Below are positions 50,320 through 59,766 of a stretch of 64,000 bases of DNA, piece after piece. Numbering within the stretch: position 1 is the first letter of the stretch; every line of letters begins with the position of its first letter. The notes under the pieces were generated by a model, which saw nothing but the letters and a program-made list of their open reading frames with translations, was not told the DNA's origin and did no database searches. The stretch is from Paenibacillus andongensis. Its GTDB lineage: Bacteria; Bacillota; Bacilli; Paenibacillales; NBRC-103111. The position numbers were made by a program, and so were the translations under genes. The stretch is from positions 3,293,001 through 3,357,000 of the forward strand of contig NZ_CP104467.1 of the NCBI RefSeq assembly GCF_025369935.1. The letters run 5' to 3'.

Positions 50320-51072
50320 TTATTCTGGAATTTCAATCACTTCATGTTGTTGTATGAAAGTCATACGGCCTGTTTTTCCAACAAAATTCACCATATCATC
50401 GCCATAATGCATCAGATAGATTCGTTCCTGTACATAATCAGGCAAGGTGAGCAGTTCTTCCAATGTGGCATGAATTAAACCGTTCCCGCTTAGTTGACAA
50501 TCGTGTAAAATGGTATGACAATTTCTTTTGTTAACAATTTCTTGAACGAGAAGCTCCTCATTAAATTGGGTGTCAGCACTATAGAATGTACGGCCATTGA
50601 TAAAAAGTGAGTAGTTAAGCTTATGGGGTATGTGAAGTGTTGATATAATTTCAATGGTTAGATCAGGTAGTATGTTAGTCGGAACATTTTCGTCAATGAG
50701 GATGACTTCGAAATAATCCTCTAGTCTGCTGAAGCCGTCTGTAGGATTATACATACCGCCTTTTAGCGTATTTTCCCAAAGGACTCCTGCTAGCGATTCT
50801 GTTAAGAAAAGTTTCGTTTTCTTATTCTTGTATTGGTATAACAATCGAAAGGCCATTTCTTCTAATCCGCCTACATGATCGGCATGAATATGCGAAATGA
50901 GGATACCATCAATTTGGTCAGGCTGTACACCGATGTCATGAAGCGATCTTGGCGTTGTTGCCCCACAGTCGATGAGGATGTTCATTTCATTAGAACGGAT
51001 AAGTGCACTGGTATTGTAAAATGTTTTGGCAAACGCGCTGCCGGTTCCCAACATTTGAATTTGCAAACTCAT
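50320..51072 (-). CDS. Metallo-beta-lactamase-fold hydrolase
   Basis: 250 aa. Starts MSLQIQMLGTGSAFAKTFYN, the RNase Z-like N-terminus with GTGSA. The zinc motif is HIHADHVGG (H-x-H-x-D-H), and later His/Asp ligands fit SADTQFNEE, HDCQLS and LMHYGDD. Cytosolic; nucleic acid, phosphodiester or lactone substrates are possible. It is a single-gene unit transcribed away from the alpha/beta hydrolase that follows. Confidence 0.88.
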   Translation of the reverse strand: MSLQIQMLGTGSAFAKTFYNTSALIRSNEMNILIDCGATTPRSLHDIGVQPDQIDGILISHIHADHVGGLEEMAFRLLYQYKNKKTKLFLTESLAGVLWENTLKGGMYNPTDGFSRLEDYFEVILIDENVPTNILPDLTIEIISTLHIPHKLNYSLFINGRTFYSADTQFNEELLVQEIVNKRNCHTILHDCQLSGNGLIHATLEELLTLPDYVQERIYLMHYGDDMVNFVGKTGRMTFIQQHEVIEIPE

Positions 51073-51251
51073 TCAGCAGCCTCCATTGTTCGACAAAAAC
51101 CATCTTTTTCTAATGTAGCATGGGAGGTTGCGAAATTTCAACCATTATGTGCAGCCACTATTGAATGAATAGCGTCAAAATGTTACAAAATTGAATGAAT
51201 TAAGGCGGGTTAACCCCGTATTCTATCTAATTAAAAGGTGATGATTACATC

Positions 51252-52145
51252 ATGATTTGGATGATTATCAGTATTTTGTTCGTTCTAATCTGTCTGGCTC
51301 TAGTAGGTATATCGGTCTATGTTGGCTGGCAGCTCACACATCCGCAACGTAAACCTGTTGATGACTCGCCTGATCACTATGGTTTGCACATGGAGAATAT
51401 TACATTCCCAAGCCGATCTAGAGATGTTCGTTTAGATGGATGGTTTTTGAAGTCCCCATGTGCGCCAACGGATGCTATCCCAATGACCGTTATTATGTCT
51501 CATGGTTATGCAGGAACACGTCTGGAAAAAGGGCTTCCAGCGTTGGCTTTGGCTAAATCCATTGTTGAAGCAGGATATCATGTGTTTATGTTTGATTTTC
51601 GAAACTCGGGGAACTCGGAAGGGAAAATAACGACGGTTGGCTTTTTGGAAAAGCAAGATGTACTCGGTGCAATCGACTGGGTTCAAGAACGCGAACCAAG
51701 TAAAATCTGCTTGATTGGCTTTTCAATGGGAGGCAGTACATCCATCCTAGCAGCAGCCGAAGAAAGGGCTGTGTTAGGGGTCATTACAGATAGCGCTTTC
51801 AGTCAGCTTAGTCCTTACTTAAAGGACAATTTGCCTGTATGGTCTAATCTTCCGCGTTTTCCGTTTACACCATTAATTCTACTTATTTTACCTAGATTAA
51901 TTGGTATCAACCCTCATCGTGTTGATGCGCTCGCCGCGGTAGATCACATTTATCCAAGGCCGATTCTTTTTATTCATAGTCGTGATGATAAGGCTATTCC
52001 TTGGTCCAACAGTGAAAGCATGTGGAGCCGCTATCCGGATGTATTTGAACTCTGGGTCACACAAAAAGCGGGGCATGTCGGCTCCTATCAGATGCAACCG
52101 GAAGCCTATACACAACGTGTTCTAGCTTTTTTATCAAAATTATAA
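51252..52145 (+). CDS. Membrane-anchored alpha/beta hydrolase
   Basis: 297 aa. One N-terminal hydrophobic helix (MIWMIISILFVLICLALVGI) anchors it. The oxyanion motif is MSHGYAGTRLE; the nucleophile elbow is GFSMGGST; a late Asp in HSRDDKAIP and His in KAGHVGSY complete the triad. It is similar to YqkD/BAAT-like hydrolases that work at or outside the membrane. The substrate is unknown. AAAGGTGATG precedes the ATG. Confidence 0.88.
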   Translation: MIWMIISILFVLICLALVGISVYVGWQLTHPQRKPVDDSPDHYGLHMENITFPSRSRDVRLDGWFLKSPCAPTDAIPMTVIMSHGYAGTRLEKGLPALALAKSIVEAGYHVFMFDFRNSGNSEGKITTVGFLEKQDVLGAIDWVQEREPSKICLIGFSMGGSTSILAAAEERAVLGVITDSAFSQLSPYLKDNLPVWSNLPRFPFTPLILLILPRLIGINPHRVDALAAVDHIYPRPILFIHSRDDKAIPWSNSESMWSRYPDVFELWVTQKAGHVGSYQMQPEAYTQRVLAFLSKL

Positions 52146-52225
52146 AATCATCGCAACTCTTGTTAATCATCGGAGTATAAAGATGCAGACACAAAGATTA
52201 CTAACAAGAGCTGGAGGTTAAGCGA

Positions 52226-52843
52226 ATGAAAGTTCAACGGATATTAGCGTTGATGCTGATGTTTTTTGTTCTAAGTACGGCTGCAGTGGTGGCTTCATCG
52301 ATATGGGGGGATTTTAAAGGTAATAATATTGCCCGATTAATCGTTAATGAAGAGACAGTGGAATTCGGGGATACAGACGTTCCTCCTCTTATTGTTGACG
52401 GTAAAACCGTTCTACCGCTACGCGCAGTAAGTGAGGCGCTTCAAGCATTGGTGAAATGGGATAACTCGAACAAGACTGCCTACTTATACAAACCAAATGT
52501 ACACATGTTCTTTACGACTGAGGTGCGTAAAGACTCCGCTATCGTTCCATTCGGTGTTGTAGAGCGCGGCAAGGAAGCAGACTTTATCGTCTTTGCTCAA
52601 GTCGATAACTTGAAGACAAACATTAATTCTGTGCGGGTTTCTGTTGTTTCACCAAGTGGGAAGAGCGTTATTACACCGGTTGTGAAATCAATCTCGGAAT
52701 CCAAAGAATCGTTTTGGTTGAAAGTACCTTTGTATGGCGTTTCCTTTAATGAAGCTGGTACGTATGTCGTTAAATTTGCTATGAAGCAAGATGGTTCTAA
52801 CGACTATGCAGTCGTATCCGAGAAGCAGATTCAATCCGAGTAG
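52226..52843 (+). CDS. Secreted protein with copper-amine-oxidase N-terminal domain
   Basis: 205 aa. Signal peptide (residues 1-24). The copper-amine-oxidase N-like domain includes RLIVNEETVEF and PPLIVDGKTVLPLRAVSEAL. The C-terminal half is a beta-sandwich (NSVRVSVVSPSGKSVITPVV). These secreted domains are very numerous in Paenibacillus and are thought to act at the cell wall, not as amine oxidases. GCTGGAGGTTAAG lies before the ATG. Confidence 0.85.
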   Translation: MKVQRILALMLMFFVLSTAAVVASSIWGDFKGNNIARLIVNEETVEFGDTDVPPLIVDGKTVLPLRAVSEALQALVKWDNSNKTAYLYKPNVHMFFTTEVRKDSAIVPFGVVERGKEADFIVFAQVDNLKTNINSVRVSVVSPSGKSVITPVVKSISESKESFWLKVPLYGVSFNEAGTYVVKFAMKQDGSNDYAVVSEKQIQSE

Positions 52844-52934
52844 GAAAAGCAAACACGAAAGTGGTTTGACCTCTTATAACGAAAATGTTAGGATAATTAC
52901 GTAACTAATTATTCGACGAAATGAGGTTCTGCCT

Positions 52935-53246
52935 GTGAGCGATGATAAGCATGATCATGTACACGGCCCGGACTGTGACCACGATCACGAGCAAGGGGAA
53001 GATGTTTTTATCGTAACGGACGAGAACGGTGAAGAGCATGAGATGGTGATGGTATATACCTTCCAATCTCAAGAGCAGGCTTATGCTGTTTTGCTCGATC
53101 GCAACGATCCTGAAGCTGACGGTGTTATTTTCCGTGTTGAAGAAGAGGACGACGATGCCTTCCTTGTCAACATTGAAGATGAAGAAGAGTGGGAACGTGT
53201 AGTGACTATTTACAATGAGATCGTAGCTCAAGAAGGCGAAGAATAA
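52935..53246 (+). CDS. DUF1292 family protein
   Basis: 103 aa, GTG start at 52935. It opens with a His/Asp-rich segment (DDKHDHVHGPDCDHDHEQGE), which may bind metal, then the DUF1292 core: VFIVTDENGEEHEMVMVYTF and YAVLLDRNDPEADG, then VEEEDDDAFLVNIEDEEEWE. The family is small, acidic and of unknown function; in Bacillus it often lies near ruvX-type loci, but not here. Confidence 0.88.
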   Translation: MSDDKHDHVHGPDCDHDHEQGEDVFIVTDENGEEHEMVMVYTFQSQEQAYAVLLDRNDPEADGVIFRVEEEDDDAFLVNIEDEEEWERVVTIYNEIVAQEGEE

Positions 53247-53260
53247 GAGCTATACATAAG

Positions 53261-53293
53261 AACCCCCTAGCAGAGTGATCTGTTAGGGGGTTT
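53261..53293. terminator. Bidirectional terminator
   Basis: AACCCCCTA and TAGGGGGTT form the base of the hairpin (CAGA/CTGT above). It separates the DUF1292 gene from the convergent DUF1885-like gene. Confidence 0.85.
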
Positions 53294-53307
53294 CTGTTTG
53301 CATACAT

Positions 53308-53727
53308 TCATTTTCTGGGATTGAAATACATGATTCTGCCGTTGAATAGATGAAGTTCAGCTTTCAGCAGTTTACTAAGGTATTTGCAGAATTCATTGCC
53401 CTTGCTTTTGTCGCCATGTGTGGCATCGTCGGGCAACACGACTTGCACATAATGCTGCTCTTTCTCTTGGTTCTGCTCATTCCCAACACCAATCACAATA
53501 TATTTGTATAAAGGATTGATACCTTTCAGATAGAACCATTTGCCTTCGCCTTCCGGCTTCGTCTCAATGGTATAAGGGAATCCGGCCTCGTCATACTCCC
53601 AGCCAAGCTGCTTGGCTGTCTGACTGAGCTGATCACGGTAATGCAGCAGCCTTTCCTTTAGTTCATCCAAGGTGAGTGCGGCAACTGTGGATCCTGTTAC
53701 GAATTTAATATAAGCGCTTTGAGCCAT
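53308..53727 (-). CDS. DUF1885-like family protein
   Basis: 139 aa. MAQSAYIKFVTGSTVAALTL and WEYDEAGFPYTIETKPEGEG match my memory of the small Bacillales DUF1885 family, whose structure is known but whose role is not. It lacks a signal peptide and has a beta-rich middle (KGINPLYKYIVIGVGNEQNQ). Family assignment from memory, so moderate confidence. Confidence 0.7.
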   Translation of the reverse strand: MAQSAYIKFVTGSTVAALTLDELKERLLHYRDQLSQTAKQLGWEYDEAGFPYTIETKPEGEGKWFYLKGINPLYKYIVIGVGNEQNQEKEQHYVQVVLPDDATHGDKSKGNEFCKYLSKLLKAELHLFNGRIMYFNPRK

Positions 53728-53814
53728 TCCTTGTTCACCTCATTCGCTAAACATCACCAACATCATAGCATCATGTAAACGGTTTTACAATATATACACC
53801 GCTCGAGGCGGATA

Positions 53815-55284
53815 CTAGAAAATCGCTTGCGTCTCGACGATAACCTTCACATTTTGAACACTGCGGTCCTCTGGACCTTTTACCGGCAACCCAACTTCGA
53901 CATGCTCCACAATGTAATCAATAAGCTCTTGGGTTATCACTTCGCCTGGAAGCAAAATGGGAATACCAGGCGGGTACACATAAATAAATTCGGCAATAAT
54001 GCGGTCCGCAGCGTCTTTGAATGGGAGTATTTCGGTTTCGCCATAGAAGGCATCCCGCGGTGTTAAAGTTAGTTGTGGAATCGCAGGAACTTTGATGACA
54101 ACTTCTTTTACTTCAACAACGTCATCATTCATATGAGAAAGCTCGCGTAAGGCTTCGAGAAGGGTGTCGACGTTCTCTTGGGTGTCACCAGGCGTTATAA
54201 GACAGAGAATGTTGTACATGTCACTCATTTCGACTTCGATGTTGTAATGATCGCGCAGCCAGTTCTCGACCTCAAAGCCAGTGATGCCAAGCTTGCGTAC
54301 GTGAACGCATATTTTCGTCGGATCATAGGTGTAAGTCGCTTCTTCACCCAGAATCTCTTCCCCAAAGCAGTAGAGGTTGGAGATTTCGTTGATCTGTTTT
54401 CTTGTATACTGAGCAAGTTCAATCGTGCGCTCGGCCATTGCATGGCCATTTATCGCCAGATGTCTGCGTGCAGTATCTAAAGAAGCTAACAATATATAGG
54501 AAGTTGAAGTTGTCGTAAGCATCGAAATAATCGTTTGGATTCGCTTTGGATTAACACGATTCCCTTTCACGTTGAGGACTGAGCTTTGTGTCATGGAACC
54601 ACCTAGCTTATGAACGCTAGTCGCGGCCATATCAGCTCCAGCTTCCATCGCGGACATCGGCAATTTATCATGGAAATGAATGAGCACACCATGTGCTTCA
54701 TCGACAAGGACAGGCATGTTATAGCTGTGAACAAGGTCAACAATTTCTTTAAGATTGGTACATACGCCATAGTAGGTCGGATTGATGACCAGAACAGCTT
54801 TGGCATCCGGATGCTTTTCGAGTGCACGGCGAACAGAACGCGTAGGAATTCCGTGATCAATACCCAAGTTTTTATCGCGGGCAGGTTGGATGAACACGGG
54901 CTTAGCGCCTACGAAAATAATCGCGGCCAAGACGGATTTATGTACATTGCGCGGAACGATAATTTTATCGCCTTCCGAACACACGGTCATAATCATGGTC
55001 ATAATGGCGCCGCTTGTCCCTTGTACGGAGAAGAACGTATGATCAGCACCATAGGCGTCTGCAGCAAGCTTCTGAGCTTCTTCAATCACGCCCATTGGTT
55101 GATGCAGGTCATCCAGCGGTGCTATATTGATGAGGTCGATAGATAGCGCGTTGTCCCCAATAAAGGAACGAAACTCCGGGTCCATACCGACTCCTTTTTT
55201 ATGGCCTGGAATATGGAATTGAATTGGATTTTTCTCAGCATGTGTGAGCAGTGCAGTGAACAGGGGGGTACGGGTATGATCCAC
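53815..55284 (-). CDS. speA: PLP-dependent arginine/lysine decarboxylase (SpeA-like)
   Basis: 489 aa, the size of Bacillus SpeA. It begins with TPLFTALLTHAEKNPIQFHI and PGHKKGVGMDPEF. The PLP Lys is in SVHKLGGSMTQSS, with Asp in VDEAHG and the phosphate-binding SVQGTSGAI. The C-terminal domain includes PPGIPILLPGE. It converts arginine to agmatine in the spermidine pathway; lysine to cadaverine is the alternative, since the family is close. It is followed by no speB-like gene. Confidence 0.9.
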   Translation of the reverse strand: MDHTRTPLFTALLTHAEKNPIQFHIPGHKKGVGMDPEFRSFIGDNALSIDLINIAPLDDLHQPMGVIEEAQKLAADAYGADHTFFSVQGTSGAIMTMIMTVCSEGDKIIVPRNVHKSVLAAIIFVGAKPVFIQPARDKNLGIDHGIPTRSVRRALEKHPDAKAVLVINPTYYGVCTNLKEIVDLVHSYNMPVLVDEAHGVLIHFHDKLPMSAMEAGADMAATSVHKLGGSMTQSSVLNVKGNRVNPKRIQTIISMLTTTSTSYILLASLDTARRHLAINGHAMAERTIELAQYTRKQINEISNLYCFGEEILGEEATYTYDPTKICVHVRKLGITGFEVENWLRDHYNIEVEMSDMYNILCLITPGDTQENVDTLLEALRELSHMNDDVVEVKEVVIKVPAIPQLTLTPRDAFYGETEILPFKDAADRIIAEFIYVYPPGIPILLPGEVITQELIDYIVEHVEVGLPVKGPEDRSVQNVKVIVETQAIF

Positions 55285-55455
55285 CTGATTATCGCTTCCC
55301 TTCTATCGTGGATTGCTTGTCGAACAATGCAACAAACAAAATGAGTATATCAAAATAGAGATATCATGCAAGCTTATTTTTAAAAAATAGTTTGTGCCAG
55401 TTCAGGTAAAACTAACAGCAACTTGTTAAAATACGCCAAAATAAGGAGAAATCTT

Positions 55456-56718
55456 ATGGTTTGGATGCAAAAATGGCGGAATAATCGCTTGTTTTCTCCA
55501 TTTGTGATCGAATTGTTAATTATTATGTTTGTCGTCGAATTTGTGAAGGGAGCCTTGCTTTTAACGATTTTACCGGTCTATATGAAAACGACATTAGGTG
55601 CATCCACATTTATTATTGGCTGGACGCTAGCTGCTCAATATATTGGTGATAATGTGCTTCGTACACCCGTTGGCTGGATTATTGATAAGTTGGGTTACCG
55701 AACAACCATGCTTACCGGTGTGCTCCTGACATTTGTTTCGGTCATTCTAATTGCAACGACTACCCAATATATGTGGATGATCCTAGGATGTGCGCTGCTT
55801 GGCTTTGGTACGGCGCCATTATGGCCCTGTGTGATCACAGGAACGACGGAAGTGGCCGGCGACGAGGGTAAAGCTACAATTATGAGCGTTGTCTATATGG
55901 CTTGGCTCTCAGGCGTTGGGCTGGGACCGGTAGCTATTAACTTTTTCGTGGGAGAAAATAACTACAGCACCGGATTTCGATTATTGATCGGCTGCATGAC
56001 GGTTGTCGTTCTTGTTGCGCTCATGCTGCCAAGAAAGAGTGGCGTAATAAGAACGGACGGAGAGGGCGGTGCGGAGAAAGATTTGGTTTCTAACCGAGCT
56101 GCTGCAAAACCACTCTGGGAGCGGATAAAAACGTATCTAAGTGAAGTACGGCGCTCAATGTCTGTCAGCCCGTTGCTATTCCCCGCGATGTTCCTGCAAA
56201 CGTTCGCTCTTGGTATTCTGACTCCCATTCTCACACTCTATGCCAAAGAGATATTGAAGCTTACATCTTTTCAATACAGCATGTTTCTAATTGCTGGCGG
56301 AGCTGTTACTGTCGTTTTCTTAGTTCCGATGGGGAAGTTAGTTGATCGTCTAGGCATTCGTCCATTTTTAGTTGTGGGTTGTCTGCTAAGCGCTGCTGCG
56401 CTGCTGCTGTTTACTTTCGCGAAGACAATGCTGCTGCTCTATGTCTTGGTTGCTGTGCTTGGAGCGGGCTATGCCTTCCTTATTCCTTCTTGGAATGCAC
56501 TCATTGCTTCAGCCATTCCACCGGAGAAACGAGGCGCAGTTTGGGGGTTCTTCCTAACGATTGAAGGGCTGGGGATGATCATTGGGCCGATCGTTTCCGG
56601 AAAGCTTTGGGACGTGTATGGCTATCATACGCCATTCTTGATGAGCGGCTTGGTGCTGGTCGTGCTGCTTGTTCTTCAAATGTTCATTTCCATCCCCAAA
56701 AAAGGTATGGTACGATAA
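55456..56718 (+). CDS. MFS transporter
   Basis: 420 aa from ATG 55456, after AAGGAGAAA. 12 hydrophobic helices. MFS motifs: PVGWIIDKLGYRTTMLTGVL in loop 2-3 and MGKLVDRLGIRPFLVVGC in loop 8-9, both G-x-x-x-D-R/K-x-G type. A cytoplasmic loop of about 50 residues sits in the middle. It may export drugs or metabolites. It runs 35 bp ahead of another MFS gene on the same strand. Confidence 0.87.
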   Translation: MVWMQKWRNNRLFSPFVIELLIIMFVVEFVKGALLLTILPVYMKTTLGASTFIIGWTLAAQYIGDNVLRTPVGWIIDKLGYRTTMLTGVLLTFVSVILIATTTQYMWMILGCALLGFGTAPLWPCVITGTTEVAGDEGKATIMSVVYMAWLSGVGLGPVAINFFVGENNYSTGFRLLIGCMTVVVLVALMLPRKSGVIRTDGEGGAEKDLVSNRAAAKPLWERIKTYLSEVRRSMSVSPLLFPAMFLQTFALGILTPILTLYAKEILKLTSFQYSMFLIAGGAVTVVFLVPMGKLVDRLGIRPFLVVGCLLSAAALLLFTFAKTMLLLYVLVAVLGAGYAFLIPSWNALIASAIPPEKRGAVWGFFLTIEGLGMIIGPIVSGKLWDVYGYHTPFLMSGLVLVVLLVLQMFISIPKKGMVR

Positions 56719-56752
56719 GGGAAAATGATTCGTTTGGAGGATTATAAGCATC

Positions 56753-57925
56753 ATGAATAAACAGATCGGAATCATCATGCTGTTGTTGATGACTATATTC
56801 GTAGGTTTCGGGATCATCATTCCTGTGCTGCCTGAAGTTGTTAAAGGTGCAGGCGCTGAATATCATAATGCACTGCTATTATCGGTCTATTCCGCAGCCT
56901 CTTTTCTCATGTCCCCTATTTGGGGAGGACTATCGGATCGCATCGGGCGCAGACCGATTATCTTAATTGGTCTGCTTGGGTTTAGCGTTAGCTTTTTGAT
57001 ATTTGGATTCGCTGACGGTAATCTGTGGGTCATGTACGTATCCCGCATTCTAGGTGGATTATTCTCAGGAGCAGCAACAGCATGCGCTGTGGCTTATGTA
57101 GCTGATATTACAACCGCTGAGAATCGGACAAAAGGCATGGGTATGGTGGGAATGTCAATTGGGTTAGGCTTTATTTTCGGTCCAGCGATCGGCGGGATTT
57201 TAAGCCGCTGGGGGACGTATCTTCCATTCTTTGTAGCATCTGGTCTCGCACTAGCTTCCTTTCTTTTTGCTTTTGCTATACTGAAAGAATCGCTGTCTGT
57301 TGACAAGCGCACGTCCGTGAAGGAGAAAGCTCCATCAAGATGGACTGCTTTCGATGGAGCTTCGAAGTATCTTTATGTTTTATCATTTTTCGTATCTTTC
57401 ACATTGGCAGGGCTCGAAGCGACGCTTCAGTATTACCAAATGGGCAAAATTGGCGCAACGCCATTCGATATCGGCATGATGTTCTTAGCTAGCGGTATTG
57501 TTGGCGCCTTAATCCAAGGCGGCGTTGTCCGTCGCTTGGTCAAACAGGGAGCCGAGCAGCGCGTGATCGGCATTGGGTTATTGTTATCCGCAGCAGGGTT
57601 CTTCCTGCTGCTGTACTCCAGCAGCGTAGTGACCGCTGCTATTTACTTATCGGTCTTCGGCGCAGGTAACGCCCTCATACGCCCGTGTGTGACGTCGCTG
57701 ATTACACAGCGCACGAAAGTCGGTCAAGGCGTCGCGACGGGCCTCAGCTCCTCTATGGACAGTCTGGGCCGCATTGCGGGCCCACTCCTTGGAGGAGCGG
57801 TATTCGCCATCGCGCATTCGCTGCCGTTCATTATCGGCGGCGTGCTCTGCTTAGCAGCGATCCTGCTGCTTCAGCGCTTCGTTCTTGTAGATCGTCAGAC
57901 GCGGGCGCAGCAGCAAACCGCCTGA
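56753..57925 (+). CDS. MFS transporter, DHA1/drug-efflux type
   Basis: 390 aa, 12 helices. Motif A (WGGLSDRIGRRPIILIGLLG) is perfect, followed by VSRILGGLFSGAATACAVAY with the motif B Arg, and GIGLLLSAAGFF later. The pattern fits the 12-helix TetA/Bmr-type efflux group; the substrate cannot be read. Stop is followed by a strong bidirectional terminator against the leftward TetR gene. Confidence 0.87.
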   Translation: MNKQIGIIMLLLMTIFVGFGIIIPVLPEVVKGAGAEYHNALLLSVYSAASFLMSPIWGGLSDRIGRRPIILIGLLGFSVSFLIFGFADGNLWVMYVSRILGGLFSGAATACAVAYVADITTAENRTKGMGMVGMSIGLGFIFGPAIGGILSRWGTYLPFFVASGLALASFLFAFAILKESLSVDKRTSVKEKAPSRWTAFDGASKYLYVLSFFVSFTLAGLEATLQYYQMGKIGATPFDIGMMFLASGIVGALIQGGVVRRLVKQGAEQRVIGIGLLLSAAGFFLLLYSSSVVTAAIYLSVFGAGNALIRPCVTSLITQRTKVGQGVATGLSSSMDSLGRIAGPLLGGAVFAIAHSLPFIIGGVLCLAAILLLQRFVLVDRQTRAQQQTA

Positions 57926-57931
57926 CAGATG

Positions 57932-57986
57932 AAAAAAGCTGCACACTAGCTTCCCGAATAGGGGAAGGCTGGTGTGCAGCTTTTTT
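57932..57986. terminator. Bidirectional terminator between MFS and TetR genes
   Basis: AAAAAAGCTGCACAC at 57932-57946 pairs with GTGTGCAGCTTTTTT near 57972-57986. Confidence 0.88.
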
Positions 57987-58001
57987 CTTTGTAACGGCGA
58001 G

Positions 58002-58664
58002 CTATGGCTTGCGAGGTGATAAGCCGTGCATGATGAAGTTAATCGTGTGCTCGATTTCTTGGGGTTCATCCCATTCCGAATCGGGCGCAAACAAAAATCG
58101 AGTAATCAAGAAGCCAATAATTGTCGAGGCGATCAGTCGCATACTCGTAGCTTCGGGAAGTTCGATTAATTGACCCTCAGCTTGAAAGTGACGTATGACT
58201 TTATAAGCTTTTTCCAGCACTAATACAGCAACTGTCTCTTTAAACTGTTCACGAAGCTCCGTATGGAAAGGGATTTCATGCATGAATATTTTGATAACCG
58301 GAAAATGCTTGCGGGCGAATTCTAAACGATTCACAGTGATGGCGCGCAAGAATTGTTCAACATCTGGATAATCAGCTTCCAACACCTTGGTAAAATCCTT
58401 CACTGCAAACGGTGCAATGAGCTTCGTCATAATGGGGGCAACGATCGATAGCAGCAATTCTTTTTTCGTTTTATAGTGACGGAATATGGTACCTTCCGCT
58501 ACGCCAGCTTTTTGGGCAATTTCACTGGTCGAAGAGCCAGCGAACCCTTTCTCAGAGAAAATCTCTACAGCCGCTTGAACAATTTTTATCTGCTTATCGG
58601 TCATCTTCTCTTCTTCGTCATTTAGACGCAGAAGCTCGTTTAACCATGGTTCGACTTGGGACAA
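58002..58664 (-). CDS. TetR-family regulator of the ABC exporter operon
   Basis: 220 aa. TTG 58664 has AAGAGGTG about eight bases upstream; the frame stays open to 58712. HTH segment KIVQAAVEIFSEKGFAGSST followed by SEIAQKAGVAEGTIFRHYKT, then a helical ligand domain. It is last of three leftward genes, 56 bp after the permease, and two matched dyads (60511-60525 and 60572-60586) lie before the first gene. It probably represses its own operon and is lifted by an exported compound. Confidence 0.88.
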   Translation of the reverse strand: MSQVEPWLNELLRLNDEEEKMTDKQIKIVQAAVEIFSEKGFAGSSTSEIAQKAGVAEGTIFRHYKTKKELLLSIVAPIMTKLIAPFAVKDFTKVLEADYPDVEQFLRAITVNRLEFARKHFPVIKIFMHEIPFHTELREQFKETVAVLVLEKAYKVIRHFQAEGQLIELPEATSMRLIASTIIGFLITRFLFAPDSEWDEPQEIEHTINFIMHGLSPRKP

Positions 58665-58719
58665 TGCGTTCACCTCTTTATTTAGCAAAACTGGCTTTGC
58701 AACATAGGACATCCTAACA

Positions 58720-59766
58720 TTATATCCTACGGTGCTTCCGGAGTGCCACTATGTTTAAGATCATGAAACAAATCGTGAATGCTGCTAACACGAGAACGTC
58801 CAACCAAATGCGATCCCAACCTGCACCGCGGATCATTATATTCCGTAGGGCATCTGCACCGTATTTAAGCGGCATGATGACACCAATCCAGCGGAGGTAT
58901 ACCGACATCGTATCGAGGCTGAATAAGCCTGAGAAGAACACCTGGGGGACGATAATAAGCGGAATGAACTGAATCATCTGGAATTCATTGTTTGCAAAAG
59001 CTGAAATCAGCGTTCCTAGTGATAAGGCAGCCAATGCTAGCAGGACGGTGATTAACAAAACATACCAGAAAGAGCCGACCAACATAAGTCCCAGCACACT
59101 AGTGGCGAACCATGCAATGAGCGTTGCTTGGAGTGTTGTAAATATGCCAAAGCCTAGAATATAACCGACAACGATTTCCCACCGGCGCAGCGGTGTGGCC
59201 AGCAGTCGTTCCAAGGTTCCGCCGGTTCGTTCCCTCAAGAACGAAACGCCAGAGAGCAGGAAAACGAAGAAGAAGACGAAAAAACCTATGAGAACAGGAC
59301 CGAAATTGTCAAACGCCGCCATATCAGCAGAGCCATGCAAATAGGTGATGGCTGGCGCTTGTAAATTGGAGCTAGAGCTAGCGTTAGAGCTTGCTGGTGC
59401 TGCGCTTTGCAGTGCTTTTTGGAGCAAGAACAGCACAGCTCTATTTTTACTGGGGTCGCTTCCTTCTAAGGTCACTTGCGGCGCTGCCCCATTCATCGCA
59501 ATAATGGCATCCAAATGCACAGCTTCTAGCTCAGTTTGGGCTTCATCTGCCGTGTAGGTTATTACTTCCGCATTTTGATCCTGCAGTTTTTGAATGAGCG
59601 GAGCAGGGACATTAACAGCGCCTAGTTTTGGGACATAGGTGTTGCCGTTAAACACCAATGACATCATAAAAAGAATTAACATTGGAGCTACAAGCATCAT
59701 CATTAAAGTTCGTTTATCGTGAAAGAACTGGCGTAAAATACGGATCACAATCGCACGAATTCTCAT
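58720..59766 (-). CDS. ABC-2 type exporter permease
   Basis: 348 aa. First helix at about 17-37 (MMLVAPMLILFMMSLVFNG), a Ser/Ala-rich extracytoplasmic region up to about 150, then five more helices. LRERTGGTLERLLATPLRRW is the ABC-2 (YhgE/DrrB-like) coupling segment. It overlaps the ATPase gene by four bases (ATGA). Half of a drug or lipid exporter. Confidence 0.9.
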   Translation of the reverse strand: MRIRAIVIRILRQFFHDKRTLMMMLVAPMLILFMMSLVFNGNTYVPKLGAVNVPAPLIQKLQDQNAEVITYTADEAQTELEAVHLDAIIAMNGAAPQVTLEGSDPSKNRAVLFLLQKALQSAAPASSNASSSSNLQAPAITYLHGSADMAAFDNFGPVLIGFFVFFFVFLLSGVSFLRERTGGTLERLLATPLRRWEIVVGYILGFGIFTTLQATLIAWFATSVLGLMLVGSFWYVLLITVLLALAALSLGTLISAFANNEFQMIQFIPLIIVPQVFFSGLFSLDTMSVYLRWIGVIMPLKYGADALRNIMIRGAGWDRIWLDVLVLAAFTICFMILNIVALRKHRRI